Position numbers and translations under genes: made by a program
In this document: piece by piece, positions 43,572 to 54,010 of the stretch
Layout of the letters: each line of letters starts with the position of its first letter
How positions within the stretch are numbered: the stretch's first letter is position 1
From: Paenibacillus dendritiformis
GTDB taxonomy: Bacteria > Bacillota > Bacilli > Paenibacillales > Paenibacillaceae
Assembly: GCF_015845845.1 (NCBI RefSeq)
Contig: NZ_LDIG01000130.1
Span: forward strand, 1-55,140
DNA length: 55,140 nucleotides
Direction: 5' to 3'
The notes under the pieces: model-generated
Told to the model about the DNA's origin: nothing
What the model saw: the letters and a program-made list of their open reading frames with translations, nothing else
Database searches by the model: none

Positions 43572-43641
43572 TTTATGCCTTCCCCTCCAAAAAAGATCAC
43601 ATGGCTAGAGTGTACCATTATACGTCCGGAATAACCACTAT

Positions 43642-43670
43642 AGTATAGCCGACTACGAAAAGTTTTTCAA
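43642..43670 (-). promoter_or_regulatory. Promoter of tig
   Basis: -35 TTGAAA (complement of 43665-43670), 17-base spacer, -10 TATACT (complement of 43642-43647). A second -10-like TATAAT lies 25 bases downstream. Confidence 0.75.
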
Positions 43671-43769
43671 GGCAATGCTTACAGGCATTTCCTATGTGCC
43701 ATTATATGTTTTTCCCGGCTTTCATAGAAACGGGGCCGCCGAATGGAAATCCCCGACTCCATCGCCGCA

Positions 43770-44717
43770 TCAGGTATCCTGCTCCCCGCTCAGCGATCGC
43801 GTAATCGCCCGCAGCGCCCGCTCATAGCTTATCCGCATCTCCCCGGTCAATCCGTAGATCGTCTTGACCTCCGCTTCCTCCTCCTCAATATGGAGCAGCC
43901 GGGCGACGATCCGGTGCAGCGCGGCCGCCCAAGCGTCCGCTTCCCGTTCATCCCCCTCGCAGAGACGGCGGTACAAAGAAGTGCCGTATATGAGCTTGAG
44001 GAACTGCTGCCACATCTCGGATGCGAAATAAGCGAGCGAAGGCTCTCGCACCGCGGCGGATTCATTCACCCGCTCTGCCGGAGCTACCGCATTCGGAGGA
44101 AACGACTCCAGATCGAGCGGCGTCGCTTCGATATCGACGACGACACGCTCCTGGCCCCGGGTAAAAAATACCTCCCCTTCGATTCCCCGGCGCTTCAACG
44201 TTTGCAGAATGCCGAATTGCAAGAGAGGATGCAGCGGCTCGTTCTCCAATAGCCGAATCAGCGAAGGATCGATAGAGTCGTCCTCGGCCGCCGCCAGCTG
44301 CTCCAGCACCAGGAGCTTGCGATCATCCATATCGCCTTCGGTCAGCGAGGCGAGCAGCCTGGCGATATATTGGCTGTCAGCTTGAAGCTTATGATGGATT
44401 TGCTGCTTCAATATATCCCGTTCCGTCTCTCCGCTGTCCACGGCTTCCCCGGCCCAAGGCTCCGCCTCCGGAAAGCCTTCTTCAGCGGCCCGCTCTGCTT
44501 CCGGGAACGCCGTTATTAACCATTGCATCAGCGCGTTCCATTCCGCTCTAATCTGATCGTCCTCTCCTCCGCATTGCAGCAGGAAGCGGAGCAGCGCGAT
44601 CGCTTCTCCGTAACGCTCGGACTCCAGCATGCGTGTCAATTCGATTTGGTAATAATCATGCGTTTTCGGAAACAGAACGACATTGTTTTTTTCCGGCAGG
44701 ATCTGATCGTCCGTCAT
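43770..44717 (-). CDS. YsoA-like helical repeat protein, unknown function
   Basis: A 315-residue acidic soluble protein made of helical stretches. LTRMLESERYGEAIALLRFLLQCGGEDDQIRAEWNALMQWL resembles TPR units, and HPLLQFGILQTLKRRGIEG resembles a HEAT-like pair. B. subtilis has a TPR protein gene, ysoA, at the same place beside tig, so this is its likely counterpart by position. ATG 44717 follows AGAAGGTG. No enzyme motif is visible. Confidence 0.75.
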   Translation of the reverse strand: MTDDQILPEKNNVVLFPKTHDYYQIELTRMLESERYGEAIALLRFLLQCGGEDDQIRAEWNALMQWLITAFPEAERAAEEGFPEAEPWAGEAVDSGETERDILKQQIHHKLQADSQYIARLLASLTEGDMDDRKLLVLEQLAAAEDDSIDPSLIRLLENEPLHPLLQFGILQTLKRRGIEGEVFFTRGQERVVVDIEATPLDLESFPPNAVAPAERVNESAAVREPSLAYFASEMWQQFLKLIYGTSLYRRLCEGDEREADAWAAALHRIVARLLHIEEEEAEVKTIYGLTGEMRISYERALRAITRSLSGEQDT

Positions 44718-45239
44718 GCAAGCACCTTCTTTCTATATCAAGCCGACTTACTATAGCCATCCATCGATCTTATGTATGATGCGGTCCGGGATACGGGAGC
44801 GGCCTCATCCGTCATTCCGATAAGCCATTATACCATATCGCCGGCATGCACTTCTCCCCCTGCGACTCATCCGGAGATGCCTTCTCGGCCCCCGGACACT
44901 CTATTCAGACTTCCCCTTCCCGAGCCCCATTATGAACAGCCTGTTCAAATCGAGCGGATGCAAAACATTCTTAGAATTAAATCGGTGCAAAAACATGGAA
45001 TGTAAAGACATCTCCGCAGGTTTGTCTCCTACTATACGTATGAAGCAGCCGAATAGTTACGGATTCGGATTCCTGCATCCGACTTCGTCCGCCATAAGAA
45101 ATTATCCATATCTGCGAGCCGGCGAGGTGCCAATTTCCCCGTTGCGGTTCTTGCGGCGGAAAGAGCGGAACGGGAACTGATCATCTCATGCGCAAGGAGA
45201 CTTGCTCCTATTTTTTTCTCATTTTTTTCGGAATAATGG
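44718..45239. other. Long gene-free stretch before tRNA-Arg
   Basis: About 520 bases without a convincing gene. Frames on both strands (for example 44932-45180 plus) lack ribosome binding sites and conserved-looking content. AGGAG/CTCCT with ATTTTTTT (45194-45217) is a weak plus-strand terminator-like hairpin with no clear gene ahead of it. The ysoA-like gene's promoter should lie at the left end. Confidence 0.5.
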
Positions 45240-45268
45240 TTGCAGAATAACAGAATTTTTGATACAAT
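45240..45268 (+). promoter_or_regulatory. Promoter of tRNA-Arg
   Basis: -35 TTGCAG (45240-45245), 17-base spacer, -10 TACAAT (45263-45268); the transcript would start about 25 bases before the tRNA. Confidence 0.75.
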
Positions 45269-45301
45269 CATCAATGTTGCAAAAACAGTTTATCTTCTTT
45301 T

Positions 45302-45378
<77 letters not shown>

Positions 45379-45412
45379 GTTCCTCGAATATCCATCATAC
45401 ATATTTTAGCGG

Positions 45413-45450
45413 AACGCTCGCAATCCTCGCAGGATTGCCGAGCGTTTTTT
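45413..45450 (+). terminator. Rho-independent terminator after tRNA-Arg
   Basis: Stem AACGCTCGcAATCCT / AGGATTgcCGAGCGTT followed by TTTTTT. It may also end the minus-strand lipoprotein gene that stops at 45458. Confidence 0.88.
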
Positions 45451-45457
45451 ATTTGTG

Positions 45458-46032
45458 CTATTTCAAATATAAGGCTGCATGCAGGTCGAACAGGTATATT
45501 TTACTGACACGTCCGTCATCGCCAACAATAAACTCTGCCCTGATCTGTTCATAGGCGTCTTTTGGGGAGGCAGAAACGGCCGTTTCCCCCACGAACTTTT
45601 TGTTTTTGAGATCGTATTGATAGGCATAGGACAAGTCACTTGATGAAATTGGATATTTGTCGCCATATAAGGCGAGAATGTCGCTTTTACGATCTCCGAC
45701 CTGCACGCCCCTCGTAGTGCGGTACGTATTTTGCGAGTCTTCAGTAAGTCCGATAAGCGCGACGGTTTCTTCCCTGTTATCCGGATTTACCCGGTACACG
45801 ATGGAGCGCCATGTTCATAAATATCAATGTTGGCCCCGAATTTTTCCCCCGTGCCCAGTACCTTTTCCGCGTCCTTTCTCTTCATTCCGCAGCTGACTTT
45901 CGGTGTTTCATCATCCGTCTTGACGATACTCAGATCTTCAATGGACATCATATCCGGTTTCAATTCATTGCCGCCGCATCCGGCCACCAGCGCCAAGACC
46001 ATGAGGGCGAGCATCATGCGAAATACCTTCAT
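45458..46032 (-). pseudogene. Frameshifted lipoprotein gene
   Basis: Two overlapping minus-strand frames together form one lipoprotein of about 190 residues. The first starts at ATG 46032 after GGGAGGTG, with signal MKVFRMMLALMVLALVAGC and lipidated Cys19, and ends prematurely near 45787 after YEHGAPSCTG. The second continues from about 45800 with VYRVNPDNREETVALIGLT, conserved in style, and ends at 45458 (LFDLHAALYLK). Restoring one base at about 45803-45808 joins them (HGAP-IVYRVNP). It is either a real recent frameshift or a sequencing error. I do not recognise the family; the C-terminal part has a ligand-binding-like GDRKSDILALYGDKY motif. Confidence 0.7.
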
Positions 46033-46261
46033 CCGGCACCTCCCCATTCGTCTCGGTTAATTTTACCACAGCGAAGGAATTCATAAAAAATCAAAATGAT
46101 TTTCCTGGCCTGGATGATAAAATCTTTATTATCCCCCGGCCGCCTCTTCCGCCGCCCATCGCGGCACCGTAGTCGCCTTCCGGGAATGCGGGTAATAGAA
46201 TGATGAAGGGCCGCGCACACTACGCATACGAACGAACGGATTCCGAGAGGAGGTAGATTCT

Positions 46262-46564
46262 TTGTCGACACGCTATATATTAGCTTCTCTTAGCTATTTC
46301 AGCATCTTTTTTGCCGGGGTGATACTGCCGCTTATCATTATGCTTGTGACTAGTGATCAGTATGTAAGAAGACATGCGGGGCGGGCGCTGATTTCGCATA
46401 TTTTGCCGTACTTCTTTGTGGTCGTTGGGCTATTCAGCTTATTTGCGGTACATCCGTTTTTCAGCATCGGGATCATTTTGCTGTTGGGGGCAATCGCTTT
46501 GATTCTTGTCGTCTGGAATGTGTATATGGGGATACGTGTGCTGAACGAAGGCCGTGTATTCTAA
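46262..46564 (+). CDS. Small multi-pass membrane protein (DUF4870-like)
   Basis: A 100-residue protein with three hydrophobic segments (about 5-29, 45-62, 66-91) separated by the short polar loop TSDQYVRRHAGRALISH, the arrangement of DUF4870/Tic20-like small membrane proteins. The start is TTG 46262, with AGGAGG 8 bases upstream; no ATG lies nearby in frame. Function is unknown. Confidence 0.8.
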   Translation: MSTRYILASLSYFSIFFAGVILPLIIMLVTSDQYVRRHAGRALISHILPYFFVVVGLFSLFAVHPFFSIGIILLLGAIALILVVWNVYMGIRVLNEGRVF

Positions 46565-46633
46565 AGGAGAGCAATCGGGGAAATGGACGCCCGGATCCGA
46601 ACGCCTTGCAGGCCGGATCCGGGCGCGCGCTCC

Positions 46634-46774
46634 TTATTCGTAGCCGGATTTTCTCCCGCTGTCATCCCACGGGTTTTTCTGAGCCGGATGCTTCGGATTT
46701 CCCTTAATCACCGCATCGGCATGATTCGCCTGCTGCTGATACTTATTTCCTTTATTATCCTTGGTGCCTGCCAT
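46634..46774 (-). CDS. Small hydrophilic protein of 46 residues, unknown function
   Basis: ATG 46774 follows GGAGGGGAGGTGA, one of the strongest ribosome binding sites in the window. The product, MAGTKDNKGNKYQQQ then ANHADAVIKGNPKHPAQKNP, ends WDDSGRKSGYE: strongly polar, Lys/Gln/Asn-rich, no cysteine, probably disordered. Size and composition recall small spore-associated or nucleic-acid-associated proteins, but I do not recognise it. It points away from the genes at 46841-47525 on the same strand and may be translated with them. Confidence 0.65.
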   Translation of the reverse strand: MAGTKDNKGNKYQQQANHADAVIKGNPKHPAQKNPWDDSGRKSGYE

Positions 46775-46840
46775 CAACTGTCACCTCCCCTCCTCGAATA
46801 CTCGCTCTAACGGCTGGATGATACACCCGCTCCGGGAACG

Positions 46841-47188
46841 TTAATCCATCTGGAACAGATGGTCGACGGCATCCCTGACCTCCGCCGAGCCGAGTGCCGC
46901 ATCCAGTAGCATATCCTTGCCGTTCACTTCCGCGCCCAGCGTGTCGGCCCCGAAATCCTCGGCCGCGAATTCTTCAAAAGCGATATGCATCGGATTATCG
47001 TACCAATCCGTCTCATAGTCCGCATCGTTGCGCACGGCCCGGACCAGTTCATAGCCCCCGTTGCGTACGGGCGCGATATAAGCGAGGATCGGCGTGGCCT
47101 TCTCATCCGCAGGAATCATCCCGATCTCGGCGCACAGCCGACCGTCGATTTCAACCGGACGCCGGAATTTGGTCGCTTTCCATGTCAT
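46841..47188 (-). CDS. Hypothetical protein, 115 residues
   Basis: Soluble acidic protein beginning MTWKATKFRRPVEIDGRLCAEIG. ATG 47188 has AGGAGG 8 bases upstream; the frame is open to 47290 but overlaps the upstream gene. It ends with a helical, acidic tail (MLLDAALGSAEVRDAVDHLF). It follows the gene at 47217 by 28 bases. No domain recognised. Confidence 0.7.
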   Translation of the reverse strand: MTWKATKFRRPVEIDGRLCAEIGMIPADEKATPILAYIAPVRNGGYELVRAVRNDADYETDWYDNPMHIAFEEFAAEDFGADTLGAEVNGKDMLLDAALGSAEVRDAVDHLFQMD

Positions 47189-47216
47189 GCGTGCTTCCTC
47201 CTGTCGTGTCTCATCT

Positions 47217-47525
47217 TTAATCAAGCATTTGCTCGATAAATCGCTTCGTATCTGCCGTGCCCAATTTGTGAATACACATATAGACCGCATTCAGCCGCTG
47301 CTGATAAGGAACGTTCATCATATCCTCGGCCTCGATCGGAGTAAGAATCAGAACATTGCTGATGACATCGGTCTCCGCTTTTCCCAACTGATCCATCAGG
47401 CCTTGAAGATGCTGTATTTCCTCCTCATTGGCATCCACCTTGAACTCGTAGCTTTCGGCTTCCGGGTCCGAAAATATGGTGCGCCGCTGGACCGACACGT
47501 ACATTCTGCGCCGTTCCACCGCCAT
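47217..47525 (-). CDS. Hypothetical protein, about 100 residues
   Basis: Small soluble protein (MYVSVQRRTIFSDPEAE, then a helical DANEEEIQHLQGLMDQLGKAE and a conserved-looking TPIEAEDMMNVPYQQR). Starts are possible at ATG 47525 (directly after AAAGGGGG, too close), GTG 47519 (8 bases from it, the best spacing) or ATG 47504. It is divergent from asnO with 195 bases between, and probably forms a unit with the gene at 46841. Not recognised. Confidence 0.7.
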   Translation of the reverse strand: MAVERRRMYVSVQRRTIFSDPEAESYEFKVDANEEEIQHLQGLMDQLGKAETDVISNVLILTPIEAEDMMNVPYQQRLNAVYMCIHKLGTADTKRFIEQMLD

Positions 47526-47660
47526 CCCCCTTTCCCAGCTCCAGTTCTCCGTCTGCCGCGATGGCCGCCGGCAAGGTTCTGGAGTTTTTCTTTATCTTCT
47601 CCCGATGGACATACATCTTATGCTGTTTTTCGCATAACCATGTTATTATCTCAATCTTCC

Positions 47661-47677
47661 GATGAACCCGGTTCATC
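47661..47677. promoter_or_regulatory. Palindrome upstream of asparagine synthetase
   Basis: GATGAACC C GGTTCATC is a perfect 8-1-8 palindrome 43 bases before the asnO-like start, in a divergent intergenic region. It could be an operator; no known regulator site was matched. Confidence 0.4.
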
Positions 47678-47719
47678 ATTCTTCCGGGGAGAGATTGATG
47701 CGGAGAGGATGAACGTTAC

Positions 47720-49567
47720 ATGTGTGGAATTACTGGATGGATCGATTGGAAAAGGGACTTGACGCAGTACTCCGGCGTCTTGGAGCATATGACTGAAACA
47801 TTATCCGCACGCGGACCGGATGCCAAAGGAACCTGGCTCTCCGGTCCATGCGCGCTTGGCCACCGCAGATTGTCCGTCATTGATCCGGAAAATGGCGCTC
47901 AGCCGATGATTCGCCATACGGAACAAGGGACCTATGCCATTACTTATAACGGGGAATTGTACAACACGAAGGAGCTGAGAGATGAACTGGCCAGCCGCGG
48001 CTACCGCTTCCGGACCCAATGCGACACCGAAGTTCTGCTCGTCGCTTATCAGGAATGGAAGGATAGCTGCGTGGAGCGAATGAACGGCATTTTCGCGTTC
48101 GCGATATGGGATGATGCGGAACAGCGTCTGTTCATGGCCCGGGATCGGCTCGGAGTGAAGCCGCTCTTCTACGCGCGGGGCAATGGATTCCTCCTGTTCG
48201 GCTCGGAGCCGAAGGCCATGCTCGCCCATCCGGATATCGAGCCGGTGCTCAACGCGGAAGGCGTCGCTGAAGTATGGATGATTGGCCCCGCCCGGACACC
48301 CGGACACGGGGTATATCGCGATCTGGCGGAACTCCGCCCGGGACATACGCTCCGCTATGACCGCAATGGCGTCCGCATTCAGGCGTACTGGACGCTGCAG
48401 AGCATGCCGCATGAAGCAACCGCCGAGGAGACGGCGCAGCGGGTCCGCGAGCTCTTGGAGGATACCGTGGAGCGCCAGCTCGTCTCCGACGTGCCTGTCT
48501 GCACCTTCCTCTCCGGAGGCCTGGATTCCAGCGCGTTGACGGCCTTGACCGTCCGTCACTATGAACGCCACGGATTAGGCCAACTTCATACGTATTCTGT
48601 GGATTATGTGGATAATGACAAATTTTTCAAGGCCCATGCATTTCAGCCAAATGCGGACGCGCCATGGATTGAACGCATGGTTGAATCGCTTGGTACGGCC
48701 CATCATTGGATACAGTTCGATACCCCGGATCTGGTCAGCTCGCTGCAGAAGGCGGTGCGTGTGCGCGATATGCCCGGAATGGCCGATATCGACGGCTCTC
48801 TGCTGCTCTTCTGCGAGGAGATCAAAAAAGGCGCCACGGTCGCCCTCTCCGGCGAAGCGGCGGATGAAGTGTTCGGCGGATATCCGTGGTTCCACAGGGA
48901 GGAAGCGTTGAACGCCGATACCTTCCCTTGGGCGCTGGCGACTCCGCTCCGCTCCAGCCTGCTTCATCCGGAGGTGGCGAAGCAGATTCGCGCCGAAGAA
49001 TATGTCGCGGACCGTTATGCCGATGCGGTGCGGGAAGTGGGTCCCCTGCCGGGAGAAGAGGCGCAGGCCGCCAAGATGCGGGTGATGTCCTATCTCAATA
49101 TTACCCGCTTCATGCCGACCTTACTCGACCGCAAGGACCGGATGAGCATGGGGGTAGGACTGGAGGTGCGCGTTCCGTATACGGATCATCGGCTTGTCGA
49201 ATACGTCTACAATATCCCATGGAGCATCAAGATGTATGGCGGCCGGGAAAAAGGGGTGCTCCGCAAGGCGCTGGAGGGCGTTCTGCCGGAAGAAGTGCTG
49301 TACCGGAAAAAAAGCCCGTACCCGAAAACGCATAATCCGAATTATTTGCAGGCCGTGCGCCGGCAAGCGCTGGCGCGGCTCGACGATCCGGCATCGCCGC
49401 TGCATCAGTTCATCCAAGCGGACCGAATCCGCGAAATCGCGGCATCCGAAGAAGCGAGCTCTCATCTTCCTTGGTTCGGGCAGCTCATGTCCGGCCCGCA
49501 GTTGTTCGCCTATTTGCTTCAAGTGGACAGCTGGCTGCGCGAATACAACATCAGGGTGGCCTGGTAA
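47720..49567 (+). CDS. asnO: Asparagine synthetase, glutamine-hydrolysing (AsnO/YisO-like)
   Basis: Makes asparagine from aspartate, glutamine and ATP. Residues: catalytic Cys2 in MCGITGWIDW (class II glutaminase), SARGPDAKGTW, YNGELYNTKELR, the PP-loop FLSGGLDSSALTAL, ALSGEAADEVFGGYPWFH and LDRKDRMSMGVGLEVRVPY. At 615 residues it matches the AsnO/YisO subgroup rather than the larger AsnB. GAGAGG lies 11 bases before the ATG. It is a single-gene unit between a divergent pair and a terminator. Symbol is by best guess among paralogues. Confidence 0.93.
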   Translation: MCGITGWIDWKRDLTQYSGVLEHMTETLSARGPDAKGTWLSGPCALGHRRLSVIDPENGAQPMIRHTEQGTYAITYNGELYNTKELRDELASRGYRFRTQCDTEVLLVAYQEWKDSCVERMNGIFAFAIWDDAEQRLFMARDRLGVKPLFYARGNGFLLFGSEPKAMLAHPDIEPVLNAEGVAEVWMIGPARTPGHGVYRDLAELRPGHTLRYDRNGVRIQAYWTLQSMPHEATAEETAQRVRELLEDTVERQLVSDVPVCTFLSGGLDSSALTALTVRHYERHGLGQLHTYSVDYVDNDKFFKAHAFQPNADAPWIERMVESLGTAHHWIQFDTPDLVSSLQKAVRVRDMPGMADIDGSLLLFCEEIKKGATVALSGEAADEVFGGYPWFHREEALNADTFPWALATPLRSSLLHPEVAKQIRAEEYVADRYADAVREVGPLPGEEAQAAKMRVMSYLNITRFMPTLLDRKDRMSMGVGLEVRVPYTDHRLVEYVYNIPWSIKMYGGREKGVLRKALEGVLPEEVLYRKKSPYPKTHNPNYLQAVRRQALARLDDPASPLHQFIQADRIREIAASEEASSHLPWFGQLMSGPQLFAYLLQVDSWLREYNIRVAW

Positions 49568-49609
49568 CGGGAAGTCTCAATAGCAGTCTCCTCCCTCCCC
49601 GGGAAGAAG

Positions 49610-49657
49610 CAAAAAACACACGCCAACGGGTTCCTCGCCCCGCGGCGTGTGTCTTTG
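49610..49657. terminator. Bidirectional terminator between asnO and metY
   Basis: AACACACGCC / GGCGTGTGT stem (49615-49652) between two convergent stop codons, with a T run on the minus-strand side. Confidence 0.8.
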
Positions 49658-49704
49658 TATCGTCCGAATCCCGGCAGACCGCAACGGCTATCCGGGTGTG
49701 CGGC

Positions 49705-51039
<1,335 letters not shown>

Positions 51040-51104
51040 TCATATTTTCCGCCCTTTGCCTAGTATTAATCCATAGTATTCTTATCGAAAATATAAAAAT
51101 AAAT

Positions 51105-51134
51105 AAAAAAACCGCATCGCAGCAAGCGATGCGG
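51105..51134 (-). terminator. Terminator after rdgB (gerM-rph-rdgB operon)
   Basis: CCGCATCGC / GCGATGCGG (51112-51134) with TTTTTTTATTTATTT following on the minus strand. It also shields metY, whose start lies 105 bases further on. Confidence 0.88.
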
Positions 51135-51179
51135 TCCAAAAAAAGCGGTCTCCGCCGATTCCTTCCGCACCTGAAACCG

Positions 51180-51827
51180 TCAGGCTGTCCCGGAGCGGAG
51201 CATATCCAGCATCCGGCGGATGGCGGCGCCGCGATGGCTGATGCGCTCCTTCTCCTCGGGCGCCAGTTCGGCCATCGTGCGTCCCAGCTCCGGAAGATAG
51301 AAGAGGGGATCATAGCCGAATCCATGAGTGCCCCGGGGCTGGTCGATAATATAGCCGTCAGCGGTGCCGGCGGCCTCGACGCAGGACTGACGCGCCGGAT
51401 CGTACAAGACGAGGACGCATACGAACCGGGCCGGGCTCAGAATGCGGCATCCGGCAGGAGCTTCCGCGTCCGCTTCCAGCGGAGGAAGCTTCCCGAGCTC
51501 CGCCAGCAGCTTCGCATTGTTGGCCTGGTCGTCCCCATGCCCGCCCGCGTATCGGGCGGAGTAGACGCCCGGGGCCCCGTCCAGCCGATCGACGCACAGG
51601 CCGGAGTCATCAGCCAGCACTGGCAGCTTCAATGCCTCGGCCATCGTCTTCGCTTTCTTCAGCGCATTGGCCGCGAATGTGTCGCCATCCTCCTCGATGT
51701 CGGGCAGATGCGGGTAATCGGCCATGCTGAGCACACGCTTGCCGATCGTTTGGAAGGCAAGCTGAAATTCCTTCAGCTTGCCCTGGTTCTGTGTCGCAAT
51801 AATAATTGTATCTTGCTGCGGTATCAT
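51180..51827 (-). CDS. rdgB: XTP/dITP diphosphatase
   Basis: Removes non-canonical purine nucleotides. It has IIIATQNQGKLKEF at the start, DDSGLCVDRLDGAPGVYSARYAGG, and the metal/phosphate site GTHGFGYDPLF with the C-terminal ELAPEEKERISHRGAAIRRM. ATG 51827 (215 residues) follows AGGGGAA; ATG 51845 overlaps the rph stop (ATGA) and is the alternative. Order gerM-rph-rdgB is as in B. subtilis. Confidence 0.94.
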   Translation of the reverse strand: MIPQQDTIIIATQNQGKLKEFQLAFQTIGKRVLSMADYPHLPDIEEDGDTFAANALKKAKTMAEALKLPVLADDSGLCVDRLDGAPGVYSARYAGGHGDDQANNAKLLAELGKLPPLEADAEAPAGCRILSPARFVCVLVLYDPARQSCVEAAGTADGYIIDQPRGTHGFGYDPLFYLPELGRTMAELAPEEKERISHRGAAIRRMLDMLRSGTA

Positions 51828-51841
51828 GGCTTCCCCTGTAC

Positions 51842-52615
51842 TCATGGCTTCACGGTCTCTCCTTCGGCTGCTTGCGCTTGCGCGGTAATTTTGTCGGCGA
51901 TTGGCCCGAGCGCTTCCTTCTGCAGTGTGACGATATCCAATATGCCCTTCTCCGCCGCGGCCAGCAGATCGTTCAGTTCTTGACGCGAGAACGGGCTGTC
52001 CTCGCCCGTGCCCTGCACCTCCACGAACTTGCCGCTGCCGGTCATGACGACGTTCATATCGACCTTGGCCGTCGAATCCTCATCGTAGTTCAGGTCAAGG
52101 AGCGTCTTCCCTTGCAGGATGCCTACGCTGACCGAGCCCAAAAAATCGGTAATCGGGAACTTGGACAGATTGTGCTGGGTTGCGATCTTGTCGACCGCCA
52201 TCGCCATCGCAACGAACGATCCGGTGATCGAAGTCGTACGCGTGCCTCCGTCCGCCTGCAGCACGTCGCAATCGAGCGTGATGGTGCGTTCGCCCAATGC
52301 ATGCAGATCGACGACCGAGCGGAGCGCGCGCCCGATCAGCCGCTGTATTTCCATCGTGCGTCCCGTCAGCTTGCCGCGGGCCGCTTCGCGCTGATTGCGA
52401 ACCTGCGTCGCCCGGGGCAGCATCGAGTATTCCGCCGTAATCCAGCCCTTCCCCTGGCCTTTCATGAACGGGGGAACCTTCTCGTCAACCGACGCCGTGC
52501 ACATGACCCTTGTGTCGCCAACCTCGATGAGGACCGAGCCCTCCGCGTATTTATTCGTATTCGTCCGAATCGTAATCGGGCGGAGCTCATCCGCCTGTCG
52601 TCCGTTGCTTCTCAT
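51842..52615 (-). CDS. rph: Ribonuclease PH
   Basis: Phosphorolytic 3' exonuclease that trims tRNA precursors. The 257 residues contain [63 protein letters not shown] helix ([17 protein letters not shown]), [17 protein letters not shown] and [22 protein letters not shown] 52615 has AGGAGG 9 bases upstream; the frame is open to 52660 without need. It lies 85 bases downstream of gerM. Confidence 0.96.
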   Translation of the reverse strand: MRSNGRQADELRPITIRTNTNKYAEGSVLIEVGDTRVMCTASVDEKVPPFMKGQGKGWITAEYSMLPRATQVRNQREAARGKLTGRTMEIQRLIGRALRSVVDLHALGERTITLDCDVLQADGGTRTTSITGSFVAMAMAVDKIATQHNLSKFPITDFLGSVSVGILQGKTLLDLNYDEDSTAKVDMNVVMTGSGKFVEVQGTGEDSPFSRQELNDLLAAAEKGILDIVTLQKEALGPIADKITAQAQAAEGETVKP

Positions 52616-52700
52616 GAATTTTTGCCTCCTGACATTGCTCTGTCGTCCGATAGGGAACATTTTCTTATTCTATCAAAGACCTTGGCGAAAATCACCTGTT

Positions 52701-53771
52701 CTACCCTTTCCAGGCCGGATTAATGACCGGCCGCGCCACAGGCTCCGAATAGTTTTTCTTATCGGTACCTTGAATATCCGCGTTGCCGTTCATCTTGATT
52801 TTCACCTTGGCAATGCCTTCCCGCTCGGTCAGCGAGAGCACGACGGCCTTCAACAGCTCGGCCGGCACCGGCTCGCCCGCTTCGAACATCGTATCGGCCA
52901 GATCGACGGTCAGCGTATCCCCCTCCTGGGCAACCGCGCTGACGGTCGTCTCCTCTGAGGCAACCCGCTCCAGCGTCTTCGGATTAAGCGGCCCCGCAAT
53001 AATTTGCTCCAGCGTCGCTTCGATCGGGTTGTCCGAAGGCTCGACGAGGCGGGTGACCGGCACGAAGTAGGACTTGCCCTCCTCGCTGTAGCTGGAGAAA
53101 TACAGCGTCACCGGCATCGACCGCAAATAATTGACCGACTCGGATTTCTCCACGTTGATTCCGAACTGGCGGTTCAACGGGATATCGAGCGGCGTGCCAT
53201 TTTTCGGCATTTCATTCAATTTATGCGAATCCATCCATAACTGAACGTTTTCCACGTCCGGCAGCGAGGTCAGCGTCCACGTTATCGCTTCCAGCATCTG
53301 CCTTTCCTCGGCCGGCTCATAGTTGGCGAACTCCTTCGACAGCTCCACAATCGCCAGCTTCTGATCCGGCTTGAGCGTCACATTCGTAATGCCTGTCCCT
53401 TGGGGCAGTACCGCCTCGAATCCGGCCGGAAGCTTGGCGCCGTGCAGCCCCTGCTTCACGAGCAGCTCGAGCGAGGCTTGCGCGAGGCCCTTCGCGTCTG
53501 CCGCATCCCATTGGTAAGAGATTGGGGCCAGATAGCCGTTCCGATCCCGCAGATAGACCGTCATGTTGGCGTTCGTCTGGGCATCCTCCTGCCCAGTAAG
53601 GCTGGCGCCGGGGGAACCCGCCCCGCCTTCCGCTTCCGCCATCATTCTTGCTTCGATATCTGGCGGAGGCGCGTCAATGGCCCCGTCGCCTCCTCCGCAG
53701 GCACTCAATACAAAAGGGAGTGTCAGTATTACCGCCAGCCTTCCTTGCCGCCAAGCACTTGTCCGCCTCAT
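52701..53771 (-). CDS. gerM: GerM-like sporulation/germination lipoprotein
   Basis: A 356-residue lipoprotein: signal MRRTSAWRQGRLAVILTLP, lipobox LSAC with Cys25, then two GerMN domains (about 75-190 and 210-340; MTVYLRDRNGYLAPISYQWD and VTLYFSSYSEEGKSYFVPVTR begin them). In B. subtilis GerM is needed for complete sporulation and germination, and lies before rph as here. ATG 53771 is 11 bases after AGGAGG; TTG 53792 is in frame but part of the SD region. Confidence 0.92.
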   Translation of the reverse strand: MRRTSAWRQGRLAVILTLPFVLSACGGGDGAIDAPPPDIEARMMAEAEGGAGSPGASLTGQEDAQTNANMTVYLRDRNGYLAPISYQWDAADAKGLAQASLELLVKQGLHGAKLPAGFEAVLPQGTGITNVTLKPDQKLAIVELSKEFANYEPAEERQMLEAITWTLTSLPDVENVQLWMDSHKLNEMPKNGTPLDIPLNRQFGINVEKSESVNYLRSMPVTLYFSSYSEEGKSYFVPVTRLVEPSDNPIEATLEQIIAGPLNPKTLERVASEETTVSAVAQEGDTLTVDLADTMFEAGEPVPAELLKAVVLSLTEREGIAKVKIKMNGNADIQGTDKKNYSEPVARPVINPAWKG

Positions 53772-54010
53772 GAGCGATACAACCTCCTTCAAGTTCGTTG
53801 CAGGAGACGGTGAAGTCTCCCCCCGTTTGTCCTATGTATACGAGCAGGCTGTCCGCTTCATGACAAGTTGTTCGGCCGGATTTCGCTTGCGTGCGTTTGC
53901 TCCCGTTTTTCATGGCCGCAAAGGAAGGTTATGGGTGAACAATGTCGAATACATAAGTGTTGTGACGAATTCGCACGCTATGGAAATGAACAAAAAAGAG
54001 GTGCTCAACG

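Noticed and set aside
44934-44946. LexA (SOS) box GAACAGCCTGTTC
   Set aside because: Half-sites are separated by five bases instead of the four of the Bacillus SOS box, and no gene follows.
44932-45274. Small frames on both strands before tRNA-Arg
   Set aside because: No ribosome binding site; one covers the tRNA promoter.
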